In this document: positions 1-9,303 of the stretch, piece after piece
How positions within the stretch are numbered: the stretch's first letter is position 1
Layout of the letters: each line of letters starts with the position of its first letter
DNA from: an uncultured Prochlorococcus sp.
GTDB lineage: Bacteria > Cyanobacteriota > Cyanobacteriia > PCC-6307 > Cyanobiaceae
DNA length: 64,000 bases
NCBI GenBank assembly: GCA_902518475.1
Contig: CABYGI010000002.1
Coordinates: forward strand, 62,001-126,000
Direction of reading: 5' to 3'
The notes under the pieces: model-generated
The model's database searches: none
What the model saw: the letters and a program-made list of their open reading frames with translations, nothing else
What the model was told of the DNA's origin: nothing
Program-made: the position numbers and the translations under genes

Positions 1-8
1 TAAATAGT

Positions 9-419
9 TTGGAAAAAAGACTAAGTGATCTTGAAAATGAACCTAATGTTAGTAATCCGGAAAACGATACGCTGATAAAAGCTTCTACCAAAAGAGACGT
101 AACACTGAGGTTTATTAAATCAATAGAAGAAGAGCAAGAACATAGAAAGAATAATCCTGCTTTACGAGATGCTGCATCTGAATCGTTACCTAGAACTTTT
201 CTGGAGGTTGCAAGACATAGATTACCTGGAGCAACTTTTGATTCACTACTTAGAGAGGCTCTTGAAGCTTGTGCAGTTGATGAAAGTACTGAAGAAAATC
301 AAGTTATTGAAGAGCCTAAAGAAACTGTAAAAATTATGGATTTACCTTCTTCCAACACTAATGCTTCACTTGTTGTTAGTATCGATTCAGGCGATGATTC
401 CAAGAATGACTCTATTTGA
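9..419 (+). CDS. Conserved hypothetical protein (N-terminus may extend upstream of the window)
   Basis: 136-aa ORF from TTG; frame is open to the window edge; no family recognised. Confidence 0.6.
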   Translation: MEKRLSDLENEPNVSNPENDTLIKASTKRDVTLRFIKSIEEEQEHRKNNPALRDAASESLPRTFLEVARHRLPGATFDSLLREALEACAVDESTEENQVIEEPKETVKIMDLPSSNTNASLVVSIDSGDDSKNDSI

Positions 420-573
420 TTCAACACAAGAGTTAATGAATATTAAAGGCCAAAATAATTCAAAAATTAACCTTACTTCAGAGAAAGATCCCATTTTATG
501 TAATCATTGTAAAAGGACTGCATCAAATGGTGTTAGATGTTTAGGAATGTGTGTAGCAGATAATGATTACTAG
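406..573 (+). CDS. Small CxxC...C...C protein (putative zinc knuckle)
   Basis: ORF track starts at 361, but ATG at 406 overlaps the previous stop and gives MTLFDSTQEL...CNHCKRTASNGVRCLGMC. Confidence 0.5.
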   Translation: MTLFDSTQELMNIKGQNNSKINLTSEKDPILCNHCKRTASNGVRCLGMCVADNDY

Positions 574-783
574 AATAATTCAAATTCTTCTATAAATAAT
601 CCGATGAAAATAATTAATAAATTAACTAAATTTTATTTATTAATGGATATCAGGTATTATTTAAAAAAATAAAGAAAAGATTATTTTTCTGTATATCAAT
701 AAGTAATTGAAAGTTTATACCCTTTATTTGAAATTGAAGTTCTTAGAAAATTTCATAATTAAATGCGTAAAAAAATTAAATAA

Positions 784-853
784 GGCGGCACCCAGATTCG
801 AACTGGGGATAAAGGATTTGCAATCCTCTGCCTTACCACTTGGCCATGCCGCC
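784..853 (-). tRNA. tRNA-Cys(GCA)
   Basis: Reverse complement GGCGGCATGGCCAAGTGGTAAGGCAGAGGATTGCAAATCCT...GGTTCGAATCTGGGTGCCGCC-type cloverleaf; anticodon GCA. Confidence 0.93.
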
Positions 854-895
854 GAAAAAGATTCGATTGAGTCTTTTTATGATCTTAACAGTAAG

Positions 896-2125
896 GTGTC
901 TCATTCTATATTATTTATATGCAATGGTCATGGAGAAGATGTAATCGCATCGGAGATAATAAAAAGATTACTAAAAAAAATGAAAAATAAAAATATTGAA
1001 GTTTTGCCGTTAGTAGGAAATGGAGATGTATTTAATTCCATAAAATCAAAGAATTTTCGTAAAATAGGATATTTAAAAGAGCTGCCTAGTGGAGGTTTTA
1101 GCAATCAAAGTCTGAAGGGATTTGTACTTGATTTGTTAGCAGGATTTTTAATCGATAATTTAAGAAATTTTCTACTTGTAAAAAAGAAGTCAAAAAATAA
1201 CTGTAAAATTATCGCAGTAGGCGATTTCTTGCCATTACTCTACGCTTGGAGTTCAGAATGCGACTTTAGTTTTATTGGAACCCCCAAAAGTGATCATACT
1301 TGGAGTAGTGGGCCAGGTTGGGATTTAAGCGATTTTTATCATAAGTTGAAAGGTTCTGAATGGGATCCATGGGAAATATTTTTAATGAAATCTCCAAGAT
1401 GTAAAAATTTAATTATGAGAGATAAAATTACAGCTAATAATTTGTATAAAAAAAATATTGATGCAAAATACTTGGGTAATCCAATGATGGATTTTGTCAA
1501 TGTAACAAACGATAAGATATCAAATATTATTTCTTTTAAAAGGATTATTTTATTAGTTGGAAGTAGATACCCTGAAGCCCTTAAAAATCTTGATAATTTT
1601 CTAAATTGTTTAAAAGATTTTGATTTATCAAAGGATTTATTAATACTCTTGCCTTTGAGCATTAATGCGAATGAGATTCAAATTCAAAATTATTTAAATA
1701 AATATGGTTTTATAAAACAGAGTAAAGTTGAATTTCTTATTGATGAAGATTCAGTATGGAAAAAGAAAGATCAATATGTAGTGATTGGAAAAGGTAAATT
1801 CAATTTATGGGCCAATATGGCAGAAGTTGGTTTGTCTAATGCAGGAACTGCTACAGAGCAAATTGCTGGCCTTGGAATTCCATCTCTTTCTCTACCGGGA
1901 CCTGGACCACAATTTACAAAATCATTTGCAAAAAGGCAATCAAGATTATTGGGAGGTAGTGTTTTAGTTTGCAAGAACAAAAAAGTTCTTTTAAAACGTT
2001 TAATTTTACTTTTAAAAGGAAAAGTTGATAGGATAGAACAAGCAAAAATTGGGAAAAAAAGAATGGGGGAATCCGGAGCAAGTAAGAAAATCGTAGATGC
2101 CATAAACCTTCATTTGTTATCTTAG
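896..2125 (+). CDS. Lipid-A-disaccharide synthase-related (LpxB-like) glycosyltransferase
   Basis: FICNGHGEDVIASEI N-terminus and EVGLSNAGTATEQIAGLGIPSLSLPGPGPQF motif; ORF track start at 707 runs through the antisense tRNA, so GTG at 896 is preferred. Confidence 0.75.
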   Translation: MSHSILFICNGHGEDVIASEIIKRLLKKMKNKNIEVLPLVGNGDVFNSIKSKNFRKIGYLKELPSGGFSNQSLKGFVLDLLAGFLIDNLRNFLLVKKKSKNNCKIIAVGDFLPLLYAWSSECDFSFIGTPKSDHTWSSGPGWDLSDFYHKLKGSEWDPWEIFLMKSPRCKNLIMRDKITANNLYKKNIDAKYLGNPMMDFVNVTNDKISNIISFKRIILLVGSRYPEALKNLDNFLNCLKDFDLSKDLLILLPLSINANEIQIQNYLNKYGFIKQSKVEFLIDEDSVWKKKDQYVVIGKGKFNLWANMAEVGLSNAGTATEQIAGLGIPSLSLPGPGPQFTKSFAKRQSRLLGGSVLVCKNKKVLLKRLILLLKGKVDRIEQAKIGKKRMGESGASKKIVDAINLHLLS

Positions 2126-2160
2126 TGAATGGCACTAGCTAATTAATTATTAATTCTTTT

Positions 2161-2427
2161 ATGTATCCAATAAATGATCGGCAATATCTAAAAATTTGTG
2201 CAGAGATTGCAAAACTTATGAGTATAAGCTTATCTTCTGCTAAAAAGAAAGTAGAAATTCAAATTGCAAAAGAAGGCTCGAAAACTATTCAAGAAAAAAT
2301 ACAAGTTGCGCAAAATGTTTTAAAAATTTGTGAAAAAAATGATGGAGATAAATTAAGTTCTTCAAGAATACTTGATAAGCTTATGGAAACTCTTGATGGT
2401 GAAGATAATTTTTTAACTGAAGATTGA
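2161..2427 (+). CDS. Conserved hypothetical protein, 88 aa
   Basis: Clean ORF between two convincing genes. Confidence 0.55.
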   Translation: MYPINDRQYLKICAEIAKLMSISLSSAKKKVEIQIAKEGSKTIQEKIQVAQNVLKICEKNDGDKLSSSRILDKLMETLDGEDNFLTED

Positions 2428-2430
2428 TTC

Positions 2431-3066
2431 TTAATGTTCAAATATATTTGAGAATTTTAGTATGTCTAAATCAGCATGTATAGAAACTGTTTCGAAACAT
2501 TTTTGAGCTAATTCATATCTATTCTCTCTTTCTAAGATAACTTTTAATTTATGCATAGCTTCAATTAAATATCTAACATCATTTGCTGCATACTCTAATT
2601 GATCTTTTGTTAAATCTTCGTTGCTACCCCAATCACTACTTTGCGAGCTTTTGTCCAGTTCTATACCTAACAATTCATTAATTAAATCCTTTAAACCATG
2701 TTTATTTGTATAAGTTCTTGCCAACTTACTAGCAATTTTTGTACAAAAAATATTTTTTGTATTAATTTCAAGATTGCATTTTAGAGCTGCTACATCAAAT
2801 CTTGCGTAGTGAAATATTTTAGTAATTTTTTTATCTTCAAGAAGTTTTTTTAAATGAGGTGCAGAAGATGTATTTAGTTCGATTTTTATACACGATGTTC
2901 TTTTAAATTCATTGCATATTTGTACTAAACAGAGTCTATCTCTTCCATGAATTAAACCCATTGCTTCAGTGTCAATAGCTAGGTAGGATGATTTTTTATA
3001 AAGATTGTATAAATCTTCTGTTAAATCGCTATAAAGAAAATCAATATTTTTATTTTCAATAGTCAT
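2431..3066 (-). CDS. Ribonuclease D-like 3'-5' exonuclease
   Basis: DTEAMGLIHGRDRLCLVQI, IFHYARFDVAAL and YAANDVRYL exonuclease motifs. Confidence 0.85.
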   Translation of the reverse strand: MTIENKNIDFLYSDLTEDLYNLYKKSSYLAIDTEAMGLIHGRDRLCLVQICNEFKRTSCIKIELNTSSAPHLKKLLEDKKITKIFHYARFDVAALKCNLEINTKNIFCTKIASKLARTYTNKHGLKDLINELLGIELDKSSQSSDWGSNEDLTKDQLEYAANDVRYLIEAMHKLKVILERENRYELAQKCFETVSIHADLDILKFSNIFEH

Positions 3067-3229
3067 TTTTAATAAGTATTTAAAAAAATTTAATGTGTTG
3101 AATATTACTTAAGATTTTATTTAATTAAAAATTTTTATTTAATAGAAACATTTTACAGAATAATTCTAGAAAATTATAATATGATGTAACTTTAATTTTT
3201 ATTCTCAAGTTACTAGAAAAAATTATTTA

Positions 3230-3787
3230 ATGTCATATTCCTTAAATTCAACATTATTGCTGACAATTCTCTTGGCTATAGGATTATTTTTTTTTCTTAG
3301 GGCTTCTAGTAAAGATAGAACAACTATCGTTGAGATTTCATCTTCTCAGCAGCCAATTAAGGTTTTAAATGGTTTATGTGAATGGCTTAATTTGAGGGGA
3401 TGGAAGCAAACAGGAGGAGATTTTGAACAAAGAATTTTAATATTCAAGGGTCAAGTTGTTTCTAGTAAATTTTTAGCAATTTTTTTAGGTTTTCTTGGTG
3501 GTTTTGGGTCTTGTGCTTTGGGATTAGTAATTATTCAAATATATCCTGAATTAGGTTGGTGGCCTATTCTTTTGGGATTAATTGGTGGCCCTTTGTCTGG
3601 AATTGTCTATTTTAAAAAATCAGCAAGAGAGGAGAAATTTGAATTAAGATTGATCAACGAAAATGAAAATGATTCAACTTTTATGAGACTTAGAGCCCAT
3701 AGGGATGAATTAATCTCTCTAGAAAATGAACTCGGAGAAAAACTTCAATTGAAAAGTGACGGTTCTTTATTTAAAACACCCATTTAA
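3230..3787 (+). CDS. Cofactor assembly of complex C subunit B (CCB)-like membrane protein
   Basis: Two hydrophobic segments, NLRGWKQTGGDFEQRILIFKGQV motif typical of cyanobacterial CCB proteins. Confidence 0.55.
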   Translation: MSYSLNSTLLLTILLAIGLFFFLRASSKDRTTIVEISSSQQPIKVLNGLCEWLNLRGWKQTGGDFEQRILIFKGQVVSSKFLAIFLGFLGGFGSCALGLVIIQIYPELGWWPILLGLIGGPLSGIVYFKKSAREEKFELRLINENENDSTFMRLRAHRDELISLENELGEKLQLKSDGSLFKTPI

Positions 3788-3815
3788 TATACTTGAAAAT
3801 TTTATTAGATAATTT

Positions 3816-4844
3816 TTAATCAAAAATATTATTTTCTATACAGAATTTTTCTAACTCTTTATCATTTAACCAATCTTGGGGTTTTGTAAAAATTGATGTG
3901 AGAAATTCCTCTCGAGAACCATTTTTAGCTTTATATCCATATTCCCATCTGGCCAAAGGCGGTAAGGACATTAATATAGATTCGGTTCTACCATTTGTTT
4001 GTAGTCCAAAAATCGTCCCTCTATCCCAAACTAAATTGAATTCGACATATCTACCTCTTCGATAAAGCTGGAATTCTCTTTCCTTCGATGAATATGTTTG
4101 AGAAGCTCTTTTTTCAACAATGGGCAAATATGAAGGGAGGAATGCGTGCCCACAGTTTTCCGCTAAAGAAAATAAATCATCCCAATTTAAATTAGATCTG
4201 CCAATAGTTTGTGAAGCTTTTGATGCTTCTCCATTTTGATTATTTCCTCTATAAATATTGCCTGAACCATCTTGATAATCATAAAAAATACCTCCTATTC
4301 CTCTAGATTCATTTCTATGCTTCAAGAAGAAATATTCATCACACCATGGTTTAAAAACTTTATGCAAATCTTGATCAACTTTCTCACAAGCTTTTTTATG
4401 CTCATTATGAAAATTCCTTACATCAGAAAGATAAGGATAAAAAGGGGTTAAGTCTGCACCTCCCCCAAACCACCAAACAGGACCAGCCTCGAAATATCGA
4501 TAATTCAGATGAACTGTAGGAATATAAGGATTCTTAGGATGCAAAACCATAGAAGTTCCTGTAGCAAACCATTCATGACCTTTTGCTTCTGGCCTTTGAG
4601 AGATTATAGATTGAGGTAATTCTTTTCCTTGTACTTCCGAGAAATTTACTCCTGCTTGCTCAAAAATAGAACCATTTTTCAATACTCTTGATCTTCCACC
4701 TCCACCTTCGTCTCTTAGCCAGGATTCCTCTGTAAATTTCCCTTTGCCATCTACATTTTCAAGTCCTGAACAAATTTTGTCTTGTAGAGTTAATAAGAGA
4801 TTTTTAGTTTTTTCTCTCGAGTTTTTAGGTGGTTCTTTCAACAT
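3816..4844 (-). CDS. hemF: Oxygen-dependent coproporphyrinogen III oxidase
   Basis: [26 protein letters not shown]...[15 protein letters not shown] signature. Confidence 0.95.
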   Translation of the reverse strand: MLKEPPKNSREKTKNLLLTLQDKICSGLENVDGKGKFTEESWLRDEGGGGRSRVLKNGSIFEQAGVNFSEVQGKELPQSIISQRPEAKGHEWFATGTSMVLHPKNPYIPTVHLNYRYFEAGPVWWFGGGADLTPFYPYLSDVRNFHNEHKKACEKVDQDLHKVFKPWCDEYFFLKHRNESRGIGGIFYDYQDGSGNIYRGNNQNGEASKASQTIGRSNLNWDDLFSLAENCGHAFLPSYLPIVEKRASQTYSSKEREFQLYRRGRYVEFNLVWDRGTIFGLQTNGRTESILMSLPPLARWEYGYKAKNGSREEFLTSIFTKPQDWLNDKELEKFCIENNIFD

Positions 4845-5003
4845 GTATTTAGTAAATCTTGAAGAAAAAAATTTTTTTGGTTAATTATAAGTTTCTCTTT
4901 ATAATTTCTCTTAGGGGGTACTTATTGCCTATTATTTGGTAGTTCGACATAGTTCTTAATCTTTTAAACAGTCGACTACCTTGTCAAAATATTTAAAAAT
5001 TTA

Positions 5004-6074
5004 ATGACCACAATAGAAGATGCGAATTTTGCTTTACAAAAAGTTCTAGATGCTGGATCACAGAAAAATGTAATTGAATTAGCTTGGATTAAAAATGTAA
5101 GAGTAACTATACCGAGAGTAATCGTAACATTATCATTACCATCGTTTGCAAATTCTCAAAGAGATAGAATTGTACAAGAGGTTAGAGGGGTACTACTGAA
5201 TTTTGAAGATATTGATGACGTTCAAATAGAGATAGATAATAATCCTTCCAAAACAGAATCTCAAAATCAAAGCAATGCTCCTGAGTTGCAGAAGATTGAT
5301 GGGATTCGTCATATCATAGCTGTTAGCAGTGGTAAAGGTGGAGTTGGTAAAAGTACCATTGCAGTTAATCTAGCTTGTTCTCTAGCTAAATTAGGTTTAA
5401 AAACTGGTTTGCTGGATGCGGATATATATGGACCTAATACTCCCTCAATGATGGGAGTTGCCGAACAGAATCCAAAGGTTACAGAAGGTAGTGGCAGTGA
5501 TCAAAGGTTAATACCAATAAATAAATATGGAATTTCATTGGTATCAATGGGTTTTCTCATAGAAGAAGGTCAGCCAGTTATTTGGAGAGGACCAATGCTT
5601 AATAGTATTATCAGACAATTTTTATATCAAGTTGAATGGAATAATCTTGATTTTTTGGTTATTGATTTGCCTCCAGGAACAGGAGACGCTCAAATATCCC
5701 TTTCTCAATCTGTGCCTATTTCTGCCGCTATAGTTGTTACTACTCCTCAACAAGTATCTTTGCAAGATGCAAGGAGGGGATTAGCAATGTTTAAACAACT
5801 CGGAGTACCTTTACTGGGAATTGTAGAAAATATGTCAGTATTTATTCCTCCAGATATGCCAGGTAAAAAATATGAAATTTTTGGTAAAGGTGGTGGGCAA
5901 ACATTAGCTAACGAAAATGACTTACCATTATTAGCTCAAATTCCTATTGAAATTCCTCTCGTTGATGATAGTAATAAAGGTGTACCAATCTCAATAAGCC
6001 AGCCCAATAAAGAAAGTTCTGTCGTGTTTGGTAATTTAGCTCAATTAATTAAGAATCAATTTGTTAATACTTAA
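5004..6074 (+). CDS. mrp: Mrp/ApbC family Fe-S carrier P-loop ATPase
   Basis: GKGGVGKST Walker A, LDADIYGPNTPSMMG, N-terminal MIP18 domain. Confidence 0.93.
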   Translation: MTTIEDANFALQKVLDAGSQKNVIELAWIKNVRVTIPRVIVTLSLPSFANSQRDRIVQEVRGVLLNFEDIDDVQIEIDNNPSKTESQNQSNAPELQKIDGIRHIIAVSSGKGGVGKSTIAVNLACSLAKLGLKTGLLDADIYGPNTPSMMGVAEQNPKVTEGSGSDQRLIPINKYGISLVSMGFLIEEGQPVIWRGPMLNSIIRQFLYQVEWNNLDFLVIDLPPGTGDAQISLSQSVPISAAIVVTTPQQVSLQDARRGLAMFKQLGVPLLGIVENMSVFIPPDMPGKKYEIFGKGGGQTLANENDLPLLAQIPIEIPLVDDSNKGVPISISQPNKESSVVFGNLAQLIKNQFVNT

Positions 6075-6077
6075 TTG

Positions 6078-7346
6078 ATGTTTAAGAGAATTTCGTTATT
6101 AAATAACAGAGGATTTTTTCAAAAAAAAGGGAACTTTAATAGAGGTCTTTTATTTTCTCCACTACTTTTAATTCCCCTTTTCTTAGTTATTATTTCGGGT
6201 TTATTAATAAAAAGTATTCAGGGCAATTTTACAGTATCGAATTATTTAGGTCATATTCTAACTGGTTTTTTGGGTTATTTTTTAGCATTTTTTATTTCTT
6301 ATATACCGTTAGAGAGACTTAGAAAGTATTTGGTTCCATTTTATTTGTGTACTTTAATATCCTTATTACTAATATATTTTTTTGGGATTTCAGTCTCTGG
6401 AGCTCAAAGATGGCTAAACTTTGGTATCTTTTCTTTTCAGCCTTCAGAAGTAGCTAAACTTAGTACTGTATTAACTCTTGCTTTAGTACTCGACAGAAAA
6501 ATAATTTTAACAATAAGAGATTTAGCAGTGCCCTTATTAGTAGCAGTTATTCCTTGGTTATTAATTTTCTTTCAACCGGACTTAGGTACTTCGTTAGTTT
6601 TACTTGTTTTGACGGGTGTGATGCTCTATTGGTCGCAAATGCCCATAGAGTGGCTATTAATATTACTGTTTTGTATTGTAACTTCTATATTATATCTAAC
6701 CTTACCAACTCTTCTTATTTTCTGGATACCAACTATAGGATATTTTGCCTATAGAGCTTCGAAAAAGAAAATTATTTTTTCTTTTCTCGCCATTTCGTTC
6801 CATTTATTAATAGTAAAGTTGACACCAATTTTGTGGCAATATGGCTTAAAAGAATATCAAAAAGATAGATTAGTTTTATTTTTAGATCCAAATAGAGATC
6901 CTTTAGGTGGTGGATATCATTTGATACAGAGTCAAATTGCAATTGGTTCAGGAGGATTATTTGGTACTGGTTTGCTACAAGGTAAGCTGACTAATTTGCA
7001 ATTTATACCGGAACAACATACTGATTTTATATTCAGTGCTTTAGGAGAAGAATTGGGTTTTCTCGGGTGCATTATAGTTTTGTCTTTGTTCTTTTTTTTG
7101 ATTAAAAAACTTATAAATACTGCAACAATTGCTAGGACTAACTTTGAATCTCTAATTGTTATTGGAATAGCTACAACTTTTTTATTTCAAATAATTATTA
7201 ACTTATTTATGACTATTGGATTAGGACCAGTTACTGGGATTCCCCTTCCTTTTATGAGCTATGGTAGAACTTCATTGGTGACTAATTTTGTATCTATTGG
7301 ATTTGTTTTATCTATATTAAAACGTTCTAGATCACTAAGAAGTTGA
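6078..7346 (+). CDS. rodA: Rod-shape-determining protein RodA (SEDS glycosyltransferase)
   Basis: GAQRWLNFGIFSFQPSEVAKL and GLGPVTGIPLPFMSYGRTSLV motifs. Confidence 0.92.
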   Translation: MFKRISLLNNRGFFQKKGNFNRGLLFSPLLLIPLFLVIISGLLIKSIQGNFTVSNYLGHILTGFLGYFLAFFISYIPLERLRKYLVPFYLCTLISLLLIYFFGISVSGAQRWLNFGIFSFQPSEVAKLSTVLTLALVLDRKIILTIRDLAVPLLVAVIPWLLIFFQPDLGTSLVLLVLTGVMLYWSQMPIEWLLILLFCIVTSILYLTLPTLLIFWIPTIGYFAYRASKKKIIFSFLAISFHLLIVKLTPILWQYGLKEYQKDRLVLFLDPNRDPLGGGYHLIQSQIAIGSGGLFGTGLLQGKLTNLQFIPEQHTDFIFSALGEELGFLGCIIVLSLFFFLIKKLINTATIARTNFESLIVIGIATTFLFQIIINLFMTIGLGPVTGIPLPFMSYGRTSLVTNFVSIGFVLSILKRSRSLRS

Positions 7347-8710
7347 TGAAATCAAAAATAACAATAAAAAAAATTCAAGACCTTTTGCTTAAAGGATTTC
7401 AAACTGTGTATGTTGATGATGATACATCCAGAAGAATGTGGTGGGCTTCTTTAGAAGTTATTCAAAAAGATTTCTTAGCTAAGAATTACAAACAGGGGGG
7501 GATTTGGGTTGCCTCGCCTTTACCAGCTTTTAATGATAAAAAATTTTTAAATCAACTTCATGGTTGGCTTTGGTCTCCAGATGGGTTTCCATATTTTCAA
7601 AATGAGAATGCAGGTTTTTTACCAGTAAATAATTCAGAAAAGAAAAAAAAAGATTTCGATTTAGTTAGAAATTATAAAGTTTTAAATCTTTGTCAAGAAG
7701 ATGGTTATGAACCTTTTTTGATGATAATCACCCCAAATTTTCAATGCGTATTGTCAATTGTAGGAGAAAAAGATAAGAAAATTCTTTTAATGAAGTGTGA
7801 TGAAGAAAGCCTAAAACTTTCAATCGAATTAATGCATGCAAAATTAAAGCAAGAAAATTATGAGGAAGGAGTAAAATTTCGTAATGCAATCAATAATTTA
7901 GGTAATCTTAATATTAACTATCAATTTGAGAATTTATTTTGGCCAATATTATCGGCAAAATTAGCAAATTTTGAACCAAACCATAATATACAGAATTCTA
8001 TAAAAAACGATGAAAAAAATGTGCAAATAACTGAAGCAAAATTATTACGTGCAATATCTCATGAAGTAAGAACGCCTTTGGCAACAATAAGAACCCTCAT
8101 AAACTCTACTTTAAAAAAATATAAGATGGATGAATCAATGAAAAATCGTTTAATTCAAATAGATAATGAATGTAATGAACAAATTGATAGGTTTGGTTTA
8201 ATATTTAATGCAGCAGAATTAGTGAGTAATGAAGTTCCTTCATTGAATAATTTGGCAAAAATTAATTTAGCCGAAATTTTTAAAAAGCTTGCTCCTTTGT
8301 GGAATAAACAATTAAATCGAAGAGGGATTTCCTTAAAGCTTGATATCCCCAATCAACTTCCGCAAATTTTGAGTGATTCTGAAAAATTGGAATTAATGTT
8401 AAGTGGATTGATTGATAAAAATACTAGAGGATTAAAAGAAGGTAGTATATTAATTTTAGAATTAAGACCAGCTGGTCAAAAACTTAAACTTCAATTAAAA
8501 ATACAAAAATTAGAAAGTAATCAAAAAGAAATTTTTAAAAAAGATACTGGTTCTGATATTGGTCCTGTTTTAAATTGGAATCCGCAAACAGGTAGTTTAC
8601 AACTTAGTCAAAATGCGACTCAGAAGTTGATAGCTAGTTTAGGAGGGCATGTCACACAAAGGCGTGATACAGGTTTAACAGTATTTTTTCCGATATCAGA
8701 TTCAAAATAA
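7346..8710 (+). CDS. Sensor histidine kinase-like protein with a divergent ATP-binding domain
   Basis: H-box LLRAISHEVRTPLATIRTLI; N, G1 and G2 boxes poorly conserved. Confidence 0.8.
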   Translation: MKSKITIKKIQDLLLKGFQTVYVDDDTSRRMWWASLEVIQKDFLAKNYKQGGIWVASPLPAFNDKKFLNQLHGWLWSPDGFPYFQNENAGFLPVNNSEKKKKDFDLVRNYKVLNLCQEDGYEPFLMIITPNFQCVLSIVGEKDKKILLMKCDEESLKLSIELMHAKLKQENYEEGVKFRNAINNLGNLNINYQFENLFWPILSAKLANFEPNHNIQNSIKNDEKNVQITEAKLLRAISHEVRTPLATIRTLINSTLKKYKMDESMKNRLIQIDNECNEQIDRFGLIFNAAELVSNEVPSLNNLAKINLAEIFKKLAPLWNKQLNRRGISLKLDIPNQLPQILSDSEKLELMLSGLIDKNTRGLKEGSILILELRPAGQKLKLQLKIQKLESNQKEIFKKDTGSDIGPVLNWNPQTGSLQLSQNATQKLIASLGGHVTQRRDTGLTVFFPISDSK

Positions 8711-8821
8711 AATGAGAAATAAATTTTCCATATATTAAATAATGTAGAAAATTTCGTGTAAATTTTGAATTTTGCAAAATATGAATGCTAATTTCTTATT
8801 ATAAATAACTCAAAATCAAGG

Positions 8822-9244
8822 ATGACTGAAACTTTAGTTGGTCAATTTCCTAAGCATATAGGAAGTACTGGGGGTTTATTAAACTCAGCAGAAACCGAAG
8901 AAAAATATGCAATTGTATGGAAAAGTTCAAAAGAGCAAGCATTTGAATTGCCCACCGGTGGAGCAGCCATAATGCATGAAGGTGATAATTTAATGTACTT
9001 TGCAAGAAAAGAACAATGCCTTGCCTTAGGGACGCAATTAAGAGCCTTTAAACCAAGAATTGAAGATTTTAAAATATACCGAATTTTCCCAGGTGGTGAT
9101 ATTGAATTTTTACACCCAAAAGATGGTGTTTTCTCAGAAAAAGTAAATGAAGGTAGAGAGAAAGTAGGTCATAATCCAAGAAGAATAGGAGAGAATCCTA
9201 ATCCAGCTGGTTTGAAATTTACAACAAAGAATACTTTTGATTAA
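8822..9244 (+). CDS. psaD: Photosystem I subunit II
   Basis: [48 protein letters not shown]. Confidence 0.97.
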   Translation: MTETLVGQFPKHIGSTGGLLNSAETEEKYAIVWKSSKEQAFELPTGGAAIMHEGDNLMYFARKEQCLALGTQLRAFKPRIEDFKIYRIFPGGDIEFLHPKDGVFSEKVNEGREKVGHNPRRIGENPNPAGLKFTTKNTFD

Positions 9245-9303
9245 CTTCTCTAATGTTGATATAAAAGAAGAAAATAATTATAATTTGGGTTGACACTACT
9301 AAT

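Noticed and set aside
707-895. N-terminal extension of the 707..2125 ORF
   Set aside because: It runs through the antisense tRNA-Cys (784-853), and the protein family begins near FICNGHGEDV; GTG at 896 is more plausible.
1339-2135. Minus-strand ORFs 1339..1662, 1771..2103, 1914..2135 and plus ORF 1785..1967
   Set aside because: They overlap the well-supported lpxB-like gene in other frames and have low-complexity composition.
8769-8780. Perfect 12-bp palindrome ATTTTGCAAAAT upstream of psaD
   Set aside because: Very AT-rich; a match of this kind is easily obtained by chance and no known regulator site fits clearly.
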